Assembly: GCA_023053575.1 (NCBI GenBank)
Contig: JAKZAP010000013.1
Span: 19,315,689-19,379,688 of the forward strand
Direction: 5' to 3'
DNA from: Branchinecta lynchi
Lineage: Eukaryota > Arthropoda > Branchiopoda > Anostraca > Branchinectidae
DNA length: 64,000 bases
Shown here: positions 43,420-54,059 of the stretch, in pieces
Layout: the number at the start of each line of letters is the position of its first letter
Numbering within the stretch: the stretch's first letter is position 1
The notes under the pieces: generated by a model
What the model was told of the DNA's origin: nothing
Seen by the model: only the letters and a program-made list of their open reading frames with translations
Databases searched by the model: none
Position numbers and translations under genes: made by a program

Positions 43420-43835
43420 CCGTCATACATCTTCCCTCATTGCTCACGAAGCCGATTTATTTGTAAACCTCTCTCTGGACGAAAATTACCCCTTCGAAAG
43501 TTACATACTTCAAGATTCCGGAATCCCCCTCCCTCCAATCCCCCCGGATGGTCGGATCGGGGAAACTACTGTTTATCTGTAAATATGGACTAGTCCTTGA
43601 TACGCCTGCCAAGTTTCATCATCCTAACACATCTGGAAGTAGCCTACCTCAGATCTGAATCATCGGAATTCCTGCCCCCTCCAACTCCCCCTAAAGTGCA
43701 CGAGTCCTGTCCGATCCTGTCAACTATATATGTATTTAGTGACTGTGCTTGTTTCTCCAACCAAGTTTCGTCCCCATCCCTCCACTCGAGCGTTTCAAAT
43801 GATTTCCACCTCCACCAATTTACAGGTTTTTTTCC
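43420..43835 (+). repeat. Family H repeat, partial copy
   Basis: CCTTCGAAAGTTACATACTT, a CCCTCCCTCC run, CGGATGGTCGGATCGGGGAA, GCCAAGTTTCATCATCCTAA and CAAGTTTCGTCCCCATCCCT occur in family H order. It ends where a family Z copy starts (43825). Confidence 0.7.
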
Positions 43836-43945
43836 TTCCACGACGTTGACCCAGAAGTTTGACAGCATGACGAGGACCCTTGCCAAGAAGGGCCGAAATA
43901 ACGCTGGTGAAGAATCGTAGCTGACGTGTATCAGTTGTAAATACT
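43825..43945 (+). ncRNA. Family Z repeat with mutated hammerhead motif (type A)
   Basis: At 43863-43906: CAGC, ATGACGA (first core base changed), the same stem-II hairpin, GAAA, TAAC, GCTG. Stem I is intact, but the C3 change and the lost A-U pair predict no activity. It is followed by GTAGCTGACGTGTATCAGTT. Confidence 0.6.
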
Positions 43946-44127
43946 GCTTGAACCTACCCGTTTTCCATAATCTACCAGTTTGGAGGCATTTGCTGGAGAA
44001 ACATTGATGTTGTAAAATAGTTTTGTTTTTGTGTTATTTGTTTGTTCGGTCATGGCGAAAGCTGAATTAAAAATATAATTAATAAAATAAAATAATAGGT
44101 AGGCTACACCAATTAGCAAAATTTATA

Positions 44128-44995
44128 AACCCCTCATCGCCGAAGAAGATTATGGTCTAACTGGCGATTGTTGCTTACAAGTCCCCTACATATCTCACAA
44201 TTGGGATCGATCTATTTTTGCTTTCAGTGTTTACCTTACTACTACTACGTTGTCATGCCGTCTAAACTTTCAAACTGTTGTATCTCATGAAGGAATTCTT
44301 GTACCAAAAACCGGATGGCATATACTTTGATCAGCTCATCAAGGTCTATCGATCGCAGTTTCTATCGAAACCCTATCTGTTTCAGTTCACTTTTTTGCCG
44401 TAGGCCAACTTCCTAATATCATCCCTTAGAAAGGAGCAAAAGACGAGAGAGCCATCTGATATCATTTCTCTTCCTCAATCCCAAGTGTAAGAATGGAACG
44501 ATAAACTCAGCAAAAACCTTGAACAGAAATGGGTAGAAACAATAGATGGCAGCACTTTCTGACCCCTGGGAAAATACACTTACTTTATTCTGTAAATTTT
44601 TGTGTTTATCGCTCAAAGAAGATATTTTGGCTGTGGGGCCGGGGAACTGCCGCTCATATTTACTTTAAAACTGGTGCCTGTCCGCTTGCCTGCTAGAACC
44701 GAGCTTTCCACTCCAAAGCAGAAATATGGTTTGATGAAAGGAAAGCTTGGCTGCACAACTTCAGATAGTCTTCTCTGACATAGGCTACGCAACTCCACTT
44801 CACTTCACACATCTTAGGCTCTGGCTCGATTACAAGCAAAAACCATTCTTTATGTCCCAGGCAAGAATTCATATTCATCAATCGGGCATAAGGTCCACAC
44901 TTTCCGTAAAAAAACGCACAGGTTAGACCCTTAACACTTCCTAGCAATAAGCTGAAATCGGGGGTACTAGAAAAAACAAGAGCTACGAGCTCATA
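44128..44995 (-). mobile_element. Family Q repeat, minus copy
   Basis: Inverse complement of the body of 1447-2400: CCCCTCATCGCCGAAGAAGA, GATAGTTT..GCACAACTTC, GAGCTTTCCACTCCAAAGCA. It lacks the terminal GTTGCGAGAGCAAC hairpin. Confidence 0.75.
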
Positions 44996-46702
44996 TGGCA
45001 CTTGTTACGAGTCGGTGGTGTGAGAAGCGAGAAAGTAAATCTGAGCATTTTCCCGGGAATTCCGAAACCCCTCCCAACCGTGCTCGGATCCGGTCCAGAT
45101 CCTAAGATATGTAATCTAAGGCATACAATCTCTCTACTGTCCAAGTTTCATTCAAATCACTTCACTCGTTTAACCCCTATGCGAGCCACAACATTTCCGG
45201 GACTCCCCCCAACTCCCCCCTAATACGACTCGGGCACATAAACTTCGCATCTCTACCATCTCCTCTTCTCGTGCATCAAGTTTATCTCGAATCGGAGCAC
45301 ATCTGCAAATTTCGGGTTCCCACTTCATCCTCCTCCTACCTTGGTCGGATCTGGTTCGGACGCCAAATAACAAATCTAGGCCGCATAGACTTGGTACTCC
45401 CCAAGTTGCATTCCATTCTGCCCATCCGTTTGATTTTTGTGTATGTCAAAAAGTTTCCGGACCCCCTCCCCCCCCCAAATCCCCCAACCTTGGCCGCATG
45501 GGTTCGTAGTTCGTACACATGCTTTGCGTATCTAGGTCTTCAGTTGTTATCACCCATAAAGTTTCACTTGAATCGAACCATTTTTCCCAACCTACGGAAA
45601 TCAGTTATTTCCAGATTCCCCCTCCCTCAACTCCCCGAAAAATGATCGGATCCAGGAACGAAAGTCTTCCCGGAGCATTGTGTCGGTTCCTTAAGTCTAT
45701 TTGGGGTGACTAATATGCCTGCCAAGTTTTATCGTCCTTAGCACATCTGGAAGTATCCTATCTCGCGATCACCGGAATGCTGGGAAACCACCTCCAACTC
45801 CCCCCAAAGAGCCACACCATGATCTGGTTCTGCAAAGAAAGTATCTAATGCTTATACATGTTTTTCCCACCAAATTCCATCCCAATCCCTCGACACTAAG
45901 CGTTTCACAAAAATTCCGGTGCCCCTTTCCATACTCCCCCCCCCAAGTACCGAATCCGGTCCGGACTTGACATCGAACATCTGATGCAATAGCTCTTCCA
46001 CCTACTAAGTTTCATCCAAATCCGATCTCCCGTTCAAAAGTTATAAATGCCACTAGACTCCGGATTCCCCATCCCTCCACTCCCCGCACAATGTTCGGAT
46101 CGTGCAAACGACTATTCTCAACTCGGTCTATTAGGATTCCTCATATTCCTGCCGAGTTTCATCATCCTATTACATCAGGAAGTACCAAACTCGCCAGATC
46201 ACCAGAATTGACCTCCCCCCCCAACTCCCCCCATAGTGCCCAAATCCGGTCCGTTTATGCCAATGATATATCTAGGACTTGCGCTTGTTCTTCCCACCAA
46301 GTTTCATCCCGATCCCTCCACTTTAAGCGTTTCCCAAGATTTCCGGCTCCCCCCCCTCCAACTTCCCCAAAAGTCACCGGATCCAGTTCGGATTTTAAGT
46401 GGGTCGTCTGAGACACGAGGTCTTTCCAAACATCAAGTTTCATTAAGATCCAATCAACCGTTCAAAAGTTATAAATACCTCAAGATTCCAGATTCCCCCT
46501 CCCTCCACTCCCACTACAATGCTCGGATCGGGGAAGTGACTAGTTCCAACTTAATCTTTTGGGGGTCCCTGATACGCCTTCATCGTCCTAGCTTATTTGG
46601 AAAGCCCAAACTAGCAAAACCCGCACCGACCGCCAGACCGACAGACGGACAGAAATTGCGATCGCTATATGGCACTTAGCCGAAGGGCAAGTGCCATAAA
46701 AC
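44996..46702 (+). mobile_element. Family H repeat, longest copy (1.7 kb)
   Basis: The left boundary ATATGGCACTTG is at 44994-45005. The right terminal hairpin TATGGCACTTAGCC / GGGCAAGTGCCATA is at 46668-46698, preceded by CAGACCGACAGACGGACAGA. In between, about eight units each carry AAGTTTCAT(C/T), a GATCC or GATC word, a pyrimidine-rich CCCTCC run and a CGGATC word. It reads as a higher-order tandem of a ~200-bp module rather than as a gene. Confidence 0.8.
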
Positions 46703-46834
46703 ACGACAAAAGTAAAGCGTTGCTCTCGCATCACGATTTCGATTTAATCGATTGTAGTAAGAAATATTGAACTAAAAATCCGTAAGACGTTTGGAGCTTT
46801 AATCCATCTGAGGGGTAAGCTTAGACGTGATATA

Positions 46835-47905
46835 GTCCGTCCGTCTGTCCGTCTGTAAGCACGATAACTCTCGAAGGGAATGAGATATTTTGATGAAACT
46901 TGGTGTGAGGATTCGTTGGGTTGTCGGACCAGTCAAGTTCGTAAATGGGCTTTGTAGCCCTACATTTAGGGGTGGGGGAGGGGGTTCAAATTAAGGGGCA
47001 AACAAAATATTCTGAAACAGCTAATTTGATAGTCGATTATGGGGTATGAAGACATGCTGAACACAATGGTGAAAACCATTTTGTCATCGGACAAGTAGTT
47101 CGCCCGGAGTTTGTTAAAAGTAAAAGTTTTATCTGAAGTTGATTAAATGTTCGATTCAAGGGTAAAAGACATGCTGAGGACGATGGTGAAAACCATTTTC
47201 TCGACGGACAAGTAGTTCGCCCGGAATCCGGCCCAAACCGGAAAGTTTGTTAAAATTAAAAGTTTTGTTTGGAGTTGATTAGATGTTCGATTTAGGGCAA
47301 GAAGACATGTTGAACTCTTATGTGAAAAATTTTCTACCTGGACATGCAGTTCCCCCCGAATCCGGCCAAAACCGGAAAATTGTTAGAAGCTTAAGTTTTA
47401 TTTCTAGTTGATTAGATAACCAATTTAAGGGTAAGAAGAGATGCTGAATCCGTGTTTGACATTCATACTTTACCCGGAAATTTAGTTCGATCGGAATCCT
47501 GCTGGAATCGGAAAATTTGTTATAAAGTTAAATTTTTATTTGAAGTTGATTAGATGTTCATTATTGGGGAAAGAAGATACCCTGAGTTCGTTTTTGAGCT
47601 TTCTTTTTTCGCCGGACAAGTAGTTCTGGAGTTCGGCCGAAACCAGGAAATTGGCAGAAGTGGCAGGAAGTTTTCGTCAAAACAGATATGACTTATAGGG
47701 GTAAACACACATGCTGAATCCATATCTGAACTTGGAATTTCTCAGATGACTAGCTATTTGGCCTTAATCTGTTTCTGAATTTTAATTGTAAAAATGTTCA
47801 AGGAGTCTGGCGACGACTGGATCTGGCTAAGACAAACCCAGTTGTCTGGATCAGATATTGAATTTTTTGGATCCCATCGAAACCTTTGGTCTTGTTCCCG
47901 ATAGT
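46835..47905 (+). mobile_element. Family P repeat, left end missing
   Basis: Begins inside the GTCCGTCCGTCTGTCCGTCT run, continues with CACGATAACTCTCGAAGGGA and the ATGCTGA units, and ends TTGGATCCCATCGAAACCTT, TGGTCTTGTT. Confidence 0.8.
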
Positions 47906-47934
47906 AATTACTTTCTGCTGCATTTTTGTGTGTT

Positions 47935-48925
47935 TTTGGGATCCCAAAGAGTAAGTGGAGGGATACCTATGACATAGCAAAAGTTGTCCGTCTGTCCGTC
48001 CGTCCGTCTGTAAGCACGATAACTCTCGAAGGAAATGAGATATTTTGACGAAACTTGGTGTGAGGATTCGTTGGGTCGTCGGACCAGTCAAGTTCGTAGA
48101 TGGGCTTTGTAGCCCTACATCTAGGGGTGGGGGAGGGGGTTCAAATTAAGGGGCAAACAAAATATTTTGAAACAGCTAATTTGATAGTCGATTATGGGGT
48201 AAGAAGACATGCTGAACACGATGGTGAAAACCATTTCGTCACTTGAAAATGAATTTGAAAATGAAAACCAATTTGTTAAAATTAAAAGTTTTATCTGGAG
48301 TTGATTAGATGTTCGATTTAGGGCAAGAAGACATTCTGAACACTTATGTGAAAAAAAATTCTACCTGGACATGTAGTTCCCCCCGAATCCGGCCAAAACC
48401 GGAAAATTGTTAGAAGCTTAAGTTTTATTTCTAGTTGATTAGATAACCGATTTAAGGGTAAGAAGAGATGCTGAATCCGTGTTTGACAATTATATTTTAC
48501 CCAGAAATATAGTTCGACCGGAATCCGGCTGGAATCGGAAAATTTTTTATAAGGTAAATTTTAGTTTGAAGTTGATTAGATGTTCATTATTGGGGAAAGA
48601 AGATACCCTGAGTTCCTTTTTGAGCTTTCTTTTTTCGCCGGACAAGTAGTTCTGGAGTTCGGCCGAAACCAGGAAGTTGGCAGGAGTAGCAGGAAGTTTT
48701 CGTCAAAACAGATATGACTTATAGGGGTAAACACACATGCTGAATCCATATCTGAACTTAGTTTTCTCAGATGACTAGCGATTTGGCCTTAATCTGTTTC
48801 TGAATTTTAATTGTAAAAATGTTCAAGGAGTCTGGCGATGACTGGATCTGGCTAAGACAAGGCCCAGTTGTCTGGATCAGATATTGAATTTTTGGGATCC
48901 CACCGAAACCTTTGGTCTTGTTCGT
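47935..48925 (+). mobile_element. Family P repeat, complete copy next to another
   Basis: Starts TTTTTGGGATCCCAAAGAGT and ends GGGATCCCACCGAAACCTTT, GGTCTTGTTC. It lies only 30 bp after the copy at 46835-47905 in the same orientation, and their 3' halves are nearly identical, which points to a segmental duplication or a tandem insertion. Confidence 0.85.
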
Positions 48926-49139
48926 GTAGTTTAGTGATATCATTAAATATTCTGGTCATACTAGCCTATATTCCACCTGACAATTGGTGCCGTTTATTTT
49001 TCATATTCAGTTTTCAAGAAACAAACTAAACTGAGCAAAAAAGGGATGGAAGAAAGATAAAAGGAATGAGAAAAGAAGCTGTAAGCAGTTTCTCCTGATA
49101 TTTCTAACTGACACGGGATTTTTTTTTGAAAACTCGGAA

Positions 49140-50507
49140 CGATGTGTTATTGAAGGTCTAATTTTTTTGCTCTTACCTTTCTTAGCCTTGCTTCGTGCTT
49201 GTAAGCAAAGTGGCGAGATATCCGACACATTTCCCTTTGTGTATGGAGTTCGGCAGAGGTCTGTTCCACTTTATTAAAGTTTAACCGAAAAGGGCTAGGA
49301 TACGACAGTCTAGTTACCCATCACTTGTTCGCTTATATAATCTTGAAAACCTGATGAAAAAGCGTTAGTTTGTTTTTCTGATATTTCCAAATAATCGATT
49401 ATCCCACTGTGCTTGCCGCTCTTCCCGTTTTTGTGATATCTCTATGGTGCCTGGAACATTTGGCAACAATACCAGCAGCAAACGAGTAAATAAATTGTGT
49501 ATCAAATAAACAAAGAAGTGTCTGCAGTCTGCAGTCTGCAGTGCCAAAAACTAGTGCTAGCTAGTGATAGTTATAGTGCAGTGATTTTCGCGGGCGAATT
49601 GTGGACGGATTCACCATGGGAAAACGTCCACATTCCCAACGTCCCTACTGAAGACTACTGTGGACAGAATGAAAATCCCCAATAGGTGTTGTAATGATTC
49701 AATGTATTTGAATCTAAGATGTAAAAGTAAGTTGCCTGTTCAGTTAAACTTTAATGAATATAGTCTAAATATCAGCCAGCAAAGTGGCGAGATATCCGAC
49801 GCATTTCCCATTGTGTATGGAGTTCGGCAGACGTCTGTCCCACTTTATTACTTCTTTATATTAATGAATAGTCTAAATATCAGCCGTTTGTCAAGTTTAT
49901 TATGTTTGCTGCCGACACTTTAATTTTTAGTTCGCATTCTGTTTTACTTCAATTCTTGAATGTTCTTAATTCAGGTCTTTCTGTGGTCAGAACTACTAGC
50001 CATAACTAAGGAAAAATGTCACTACATACATTTCTCCCGGTTTGGTTCGGTTTTCTTTCTGGTTCCGAACTTGTAAGGTCTTCCAGCTTTAAATATATTG
50101 CCCTCATCCTTGACGAAAATCATTATTTCAGACAGCACCCGAATGCTGTGGCTCGAAATATACGAAACCTCTCTTGTCTTAAAAGTTATCTTCCGCGATT
50201 CGTTCTTAGATTAATTTATTTCTCTCTCATTTGTTCTATTTTTCTTCCCTTTTCTGCCTCAGTTTCAGATATTTTGCCAGTACTTTTTGTCTTAAATGTC
50301 CTTCAGATTCGCGATTGGAATATTGCAACCTTTGCTTATCGTTACCTGTTAGAAGATTCTTCACCTGATGTTTTTAAGATCTTTTGTTGTCTGAATAGTC
50401 AGTTTCACGACGACAAAACACTTGGAAGGTTTAACCTTTCTACTGATCAACGTCCTTCTAGTACACCTAGCTTTTCGTCATACTGGCACAACAAGTGGAA
50501 CTCCTTC
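49140..50507 (+). pseudogene. CR1-like LINE fragment interrupted by a DNA element
   Basis: The peptide GEISDTFPFVYGVRQ..SVPLY (RT motif around GV.QGSVLGP) occurs twice, at 49208-49270 and 49785-49860, on either side of the DNA element at 49274-49754. Downstream, SSSFKYIALILDENHYFRQH and the IRNLSCLKSYLPRFVLRLIY block (50016-50340) match the thumb and C-terminal region of CR1-like RTs. The word ATGAATAGTCTAAATATCAGCC occurs at both 49752 and 49862, so part of the LINE was duplicated. Many stops. Confidence 0.65.
49274..49754 (-). mobile_element. 481-bp DNA element with TTAAAGTTTAAC ends
   Basis: Complementary 12-bp ends. The interior is the inverse complement of 27343-27804. It carries a tandem CTGCAG word (49520-49545). 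It sits inside the LINE fragment described above. Confidence 0.8.
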
Positions 50508-50676
50508 ACTGTAAAAAGTTTCTCCGAGTAAGGATTAAAGTTAACTGCAGTATTTGCCACTGGGATTATTCTTATCTCTACCGAGATAAGATAAATGCAG
50601 AATAAAGATAAGTTGAATCCCTGTAGCAAATACTGCAGTTAATTTTAATTCCTTACCTGGAGATTCTTTTTACAGT
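50508..50676. mobile_element. 169-bp MITE with ~48-bp inverted repeats
   Basis: ACTGTAAAAAGTTTCTCCGA, GTAAGGATTAAAGTTAACTG, CAGTATTTGC at the left pairs with the right end, with about five mismatches. It interrupts the C-terminus of the LINE fragment, whose frame resumes near 50680 (LPENIRLSDEGN). A second, one-ended copy is at 54716-54775. Confidence 0.8.
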
Positions 50677-50987
50677 TTTGCCTGAAAATATTAGATTATC
50701 AGACGAAGGAAATATTTTTAAGGCTCTAAAAAACTACATGGCTTTTTTTTTACACCACTCCGTCGTGATTACAATCCTGCTTGTTGATTGCATCTTCTTC
50801 CGTTCCCGTTGTAAAACGACTGGGCCGACTGGACCGTGTCGGAAAGGTGAGAATAATTTATTCTCCCCTCTCCTATCGTGGGTCAGCGAAAAGAGGATTG
50901 GGGCAACCCTCAAGCCTGCTCTTTCTTCGGGCACCCCTTCCAGCCCAAAAAATATCTCTCTCCGAACCACATTTACATTTCCAATTC

Positions 50988-51535
50988 TTAAAGGACCTGT
51001 TTTACCTACAATACTAACGCAACCTACTTCCATAATCACTCCATATTTTTCTAAATCCGGAGACCCCAATTTCGTACGGTACATTTTAAGCCCTCTAACA
51101 AAACAACGCTGATTTTCTCACTTGCCGTGTGTGGTTACCTTCGATGTGTATCACGCTCACGATGGTTGCCTGTGAGTTTTTTCATCAGAAAAACCCGTTA
51201 TGTAAATTGTTTCCTTGTTTTCGCTACAATTCAACGGGTCTCGGACAAGTCTTAAAACAGCCAAAATCGTGGGTTATTTGTTGAAAGCACAGCATAGTTT
51301 TAAAGTATTCAAATACATTAACTTAAAGAGTAAATATATTTGATGGTGTAAAACGGATACGTCAGCTGAATTTTATTGGAGCTATCTTTCGGCCCTTCTT
51401 GGCAAGGGTCTTCTTCAGGCTCAAAGCCGCTCAAGTTGGAAAAGCAAACTTATGGGAAACACCATCAAATATGATTCGCAGTCAGCTTGGGCTTAAGGAA
51501 TATTTAAAGAGTAAATAGCGCGAGGGGTCCTTTAA
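50988..51535. mobile_element. TTAAAGGACC-end DNA element, complete copy with a family Z insertion
   Basis: The left end TTAAAGGACC (50988) and the right end GGGGTCCTTTAA (51524-51535) are inverted. The interior matches 4717-4985 and 26644-27040. A family Z repeat is inserted at 51340-51475. Confidence 0.75.
51340..51475 (-). ncRNA. Family Z repeat with hammerhead motif (type B)
   Basis: On the minus strand at 51422-51379: GAGC, CTGAAGA, a hairpin with AGACCC/GGGCC (outer pair A-C instead of G-C), GAAA, GAT, A, GCTC. Stem I GAGC/GCTC differs from type A (CAGC/GCTG) by a compensated base pair. The predicted cleavage base is A. The weak first pair of stem II may reduce activity. AGCTGACGTATCCGTTTTAC follows. 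Confidence 0.65.
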
Positions 51536-51650
51536 TTTAGTTTGTGCAGCATTATTTATTGAACACACTTCAAGATCTGAATTGTGTTTGTCTTTGCGGT
51601 ATCGACATGTAACCACAGAACTGATTTTCAATAAACCGTTCTCCTTGCAG

Positions 51651-52327
51651 ATCATGGAAAATGCCAATGCGGCAACTGCAAGTGCGAGCGAGACTGGTCT
51701 GGGGACAAGTGCGACTGCTCACTGAGGACCGACACTTGCCAAGAAAAAAGCGGAGATCAACCCTGCTCCGGAAACGGAAACTGCATCTGCGGCAAATGCG
51801 TCTGCAATCCGACCCCGGAGGGTCGCTGGAGCGGCCAGTTCTGCCAAGTTTGCCCAACGTGCAATGATCCTCAGTGCAAACTATACAGCCGGTGTGCATA
51901 CTGTGCTGCGTTCAATAAATCGTCAGAGGAAGGAAAAGATTGTTCCGAATGTGACGACAACCAGTCCAGAGTCTTCAGCGAGCTTGGTAGACCCCAAGCT
52001 GACGAGCAGGCATGCATCGACTACGACAAGGAGAAGTGCACTTACAAGTTCATTTACAATACGAAAACCAACGAAACTCGGGTGTCGGAGAAACTAGAAT
52101 GCCCCGTGGCAGCACCCCTGGGAATCATTGCCGGAAGTGCCGTCGGGTTCACAATCCTCGTCGGCCTCTCGATTCTCATCGTCTGGCGCATCCTGACATT
52201 CTTACATGACAAAAGAGAGTATGCGAAGTTCTTAAAGGAGAAGGAGAATGCCAAGTGGTCTAATGACAACAACCCACTGTACAAGGGCCCAGCGTCCAAT
52301 TTCCAAAATCCTGCCTATAAAGGTTAA
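51651..52327 (+). CDS. Integrin beta subunit, coding exon 3 (I-EGF 3-4, tail domain, TM, cytoplasmic tail)
   Basis: Preceded by CTCCTTGCAG. The exon completes a split codon (phase 1) and reads DHGKCQCGNCKCERDWSGDK, CDCSLRTDTC, CICGKCVCN (I-EGF modules), then CQVCPTCNDPQCKLYSRCAYC (start of the beta-tail domain). P697-L722 is the transmembrane helix (PLGIIAGSAVGFTILVGLSI...). The cytoplasmic tail has the membrane-proximal HDKREYAKF (talin and alpha-subunit contact), ENAKW, and the two NPxY motifs NPLY (749-752) and NPAY (761-764), which bind talin- and kindlin-type PTB domains. The stop TAA is at 52325-52327. Total protein 766 residues, close to the usual length. Confidence 0.95.
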
Positions 52328-52530
52328 CAGTCCTCTGCATTCGCGCCGCCTCCCTCGCCCTTCCTTCACCTTCTAGATTTTCCTTCCGGATTTCCTTCCG
52401 AACATACGTTTTCGTAGAGGTGAATCCGGAAGAAAATGTCACCGGAAGTCCGGGATGTTGGAACCCGAGATTCCAGAATCTGGAAGGGTGCAACACGTTT
52501 AGGGGACCAAATAAATATGAGACCGTTGGG
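52328..52530 (+). other. Integrin 3' UTR with MITE-like insertion and AATAAA
   Basis: A putative poly-A signal AATAAA lies at 52510-52515. Between the stop and the signal, TTCACCTTCTAGAT, ATCCGGAAGAAAATGTCACC, GGAAGTCCGGGATGTTGGAA and CCAGAATCTGGAAGG resemble the foldback repeat at 15025-15170. Confidence 0.6.
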
Positions 52531-53845
52531 GTAGGGGAAACGGGAGTGACTGATAGTCTTGGCTAGGAAGCGAGAGATCATCAAAGGGGTATATAAAAAT
52601 TTTCGAATAAAAGCGAAATTAGCTATCATCATTCACATGGTATACGGAAGACTTAGCTCGACAATGCAGAATACCCAGATACCTGGTAAACTGGAAGGCG
52701 AAGCCTGCTTTTTTTTTAGTGGTATTTGAACGCCTGGGATTTCATCTACAGCCGAAAACAAAGTTTTCAAGCGAATGGGAACAGGCGCCACCGCTGTTTT
52801 TAGCTTTTTTTTAAGTGAACGCCGAACGCCAAACAGTACGAAGTCAGGCTTGGGACGGCAAAAACCGTGGGTTCGTTGTAAACAGTAGTTGCGTCTTTGA
52901 TGTGAATTCTCCGTTCCGAATTCTGCTTCTGAATTCTCGATTCTCGTACAAAATACAGTTTTTGCTCCTCTGACTTCTTCATTCTCGTTTTTCACAAAAA
53001 CAAAATTTTTGCAGCTCGTCCGCAATCCGGTATAAGTGTTAATGCATATTGAACATCCGCCCTGTGTTGGCCAATCAGGGAGGAGAACGGAGAGAGGAGA
53101 TTCGCGCATTCGCCATCGAAGCAACTTCTCGATTCTGCAGAATCGCGAGGCTTTCCCCGTTCTCGATTCTGACAAAAACGTAAGAAAGGATAGTCCAAAA
53201 ACGCGAAATAGGAGATTTCGGATGAAGAACGCAACTAGTGTTTTGCAATCAACAGTCTCAAAGCAAATACGAACAGCCGAAGACCAACAAAGATACTGTA
53301 TAAGCCCCTAACACGCAGTGCCGTCCAAAGTCGAAAGTCGAAACAAAAATGGCTGTACTTGTGCGCATGGTAGACCACTTTACGGTCTCATCGCACTAAA
53401 GGACGGATCAGACGGCATTGCAAGATACTTTCCGTTAAATTTGTCGTACTTCAAATGAGAATTTGACCTTGTCTGACTTGTTCACCTGTGAACCAACGCC
53501 GTGTCGAGTTCGTTTCTTCTCTATACCGGAGCCATCCATATTAAAGTGCGTTTATTTAGTCTTGTCTAATCTTTTTCTATCTTCTTCTATTAATGTTTTC
53601 CCACATGGGGACGACTTAGTGCCCTTTCCTATATGATATCGCCACAAACAACCCTTACGGGTTAATAAAAATAACTGATTTACGAAAATGTGTCATATTA
53701 TTCAATTATTACAGATTCTATTTCTGTACTTCCCTTGCGAAGACTGATGTATGGGTTGGACTAGATTAATCAGCATGTATTCACTTTCTGATTGCACATT
53801 TCTTGGAATTGCTTATTAGTCAATTTTGCAAACTTTTACTACAAC
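52530..53845. other. No gene recognised
   Basis: Some sequence recurs internally (GATTCTCG, GAATTCTG words at 52910-53180). Around 53600-53670, GACGACTTAGTGCCCTTTCC and CCCTTACGGGTTAATAAAAA look like the 3' UTR of a LINE, but no coding part is seen. Confidence 0.3.
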
Positions 53846-53848
53846 TGT

Positions 53849-54046
53849 GTTTACAACGGATACGTCAGCTATGATTCTTCATTGGCGATATTTCGGCCCC
53901 TCTTGGCAAGGGTCCTTGTCAGGCTTTACAGGTTTGTTTCCTTCCCCGAAGTTGAACCAGAGGATTGACAGTCTGACGAGGACCCTTGCCAAGAAGGGCC
54001 AAAATATCGCTAATGAAGAATCGTAGCTGACGTATCCGTTGTAAAC
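53849..54046. mobile_element. Family Z foldback element with two mutated hammerhead motifs
   Basis: Inverted arms of ~78 bp, from GTTTACAACGGATACGTCAG to TCCTTGTCAGG and back, surround a ~45-bp core (TTACAGGTTTGTTTCCTTCC, GAGGATTGACAG). Plus-strand motif 53969-54012: CAGT, CTGACGA, stem II, AAAA (G12 lost), TATC, GCTA. Minus-strand motif 53926-53883: CTGACAA (G8 lost), stem II, GAAA, TATC, GCCA. Both are predicted inactive. Confidence 0.7.
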
Positions 54047-54059
54047 ATTGTTTGAATAA

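Larger units (their letters stand above)
40109..51650 (+). other. Integrin intron 2 (11.5 kb)
   Basis: Starts GTAAGT and ends TTCTCCTTGCAG. It is packed with family H, P, Q and Z repeats, a LINE fragment and MITEs, listed separately. No further I-EGF exon is required: the joined protein has the standard four modules. Confidence 0.85.

Noticed and set aside
51661..51867. Arg-rich open frame overlapping integrin exon 3
   Set aside because: Shadow in another frame of the cysteine-rich I-EGF coding sequence.
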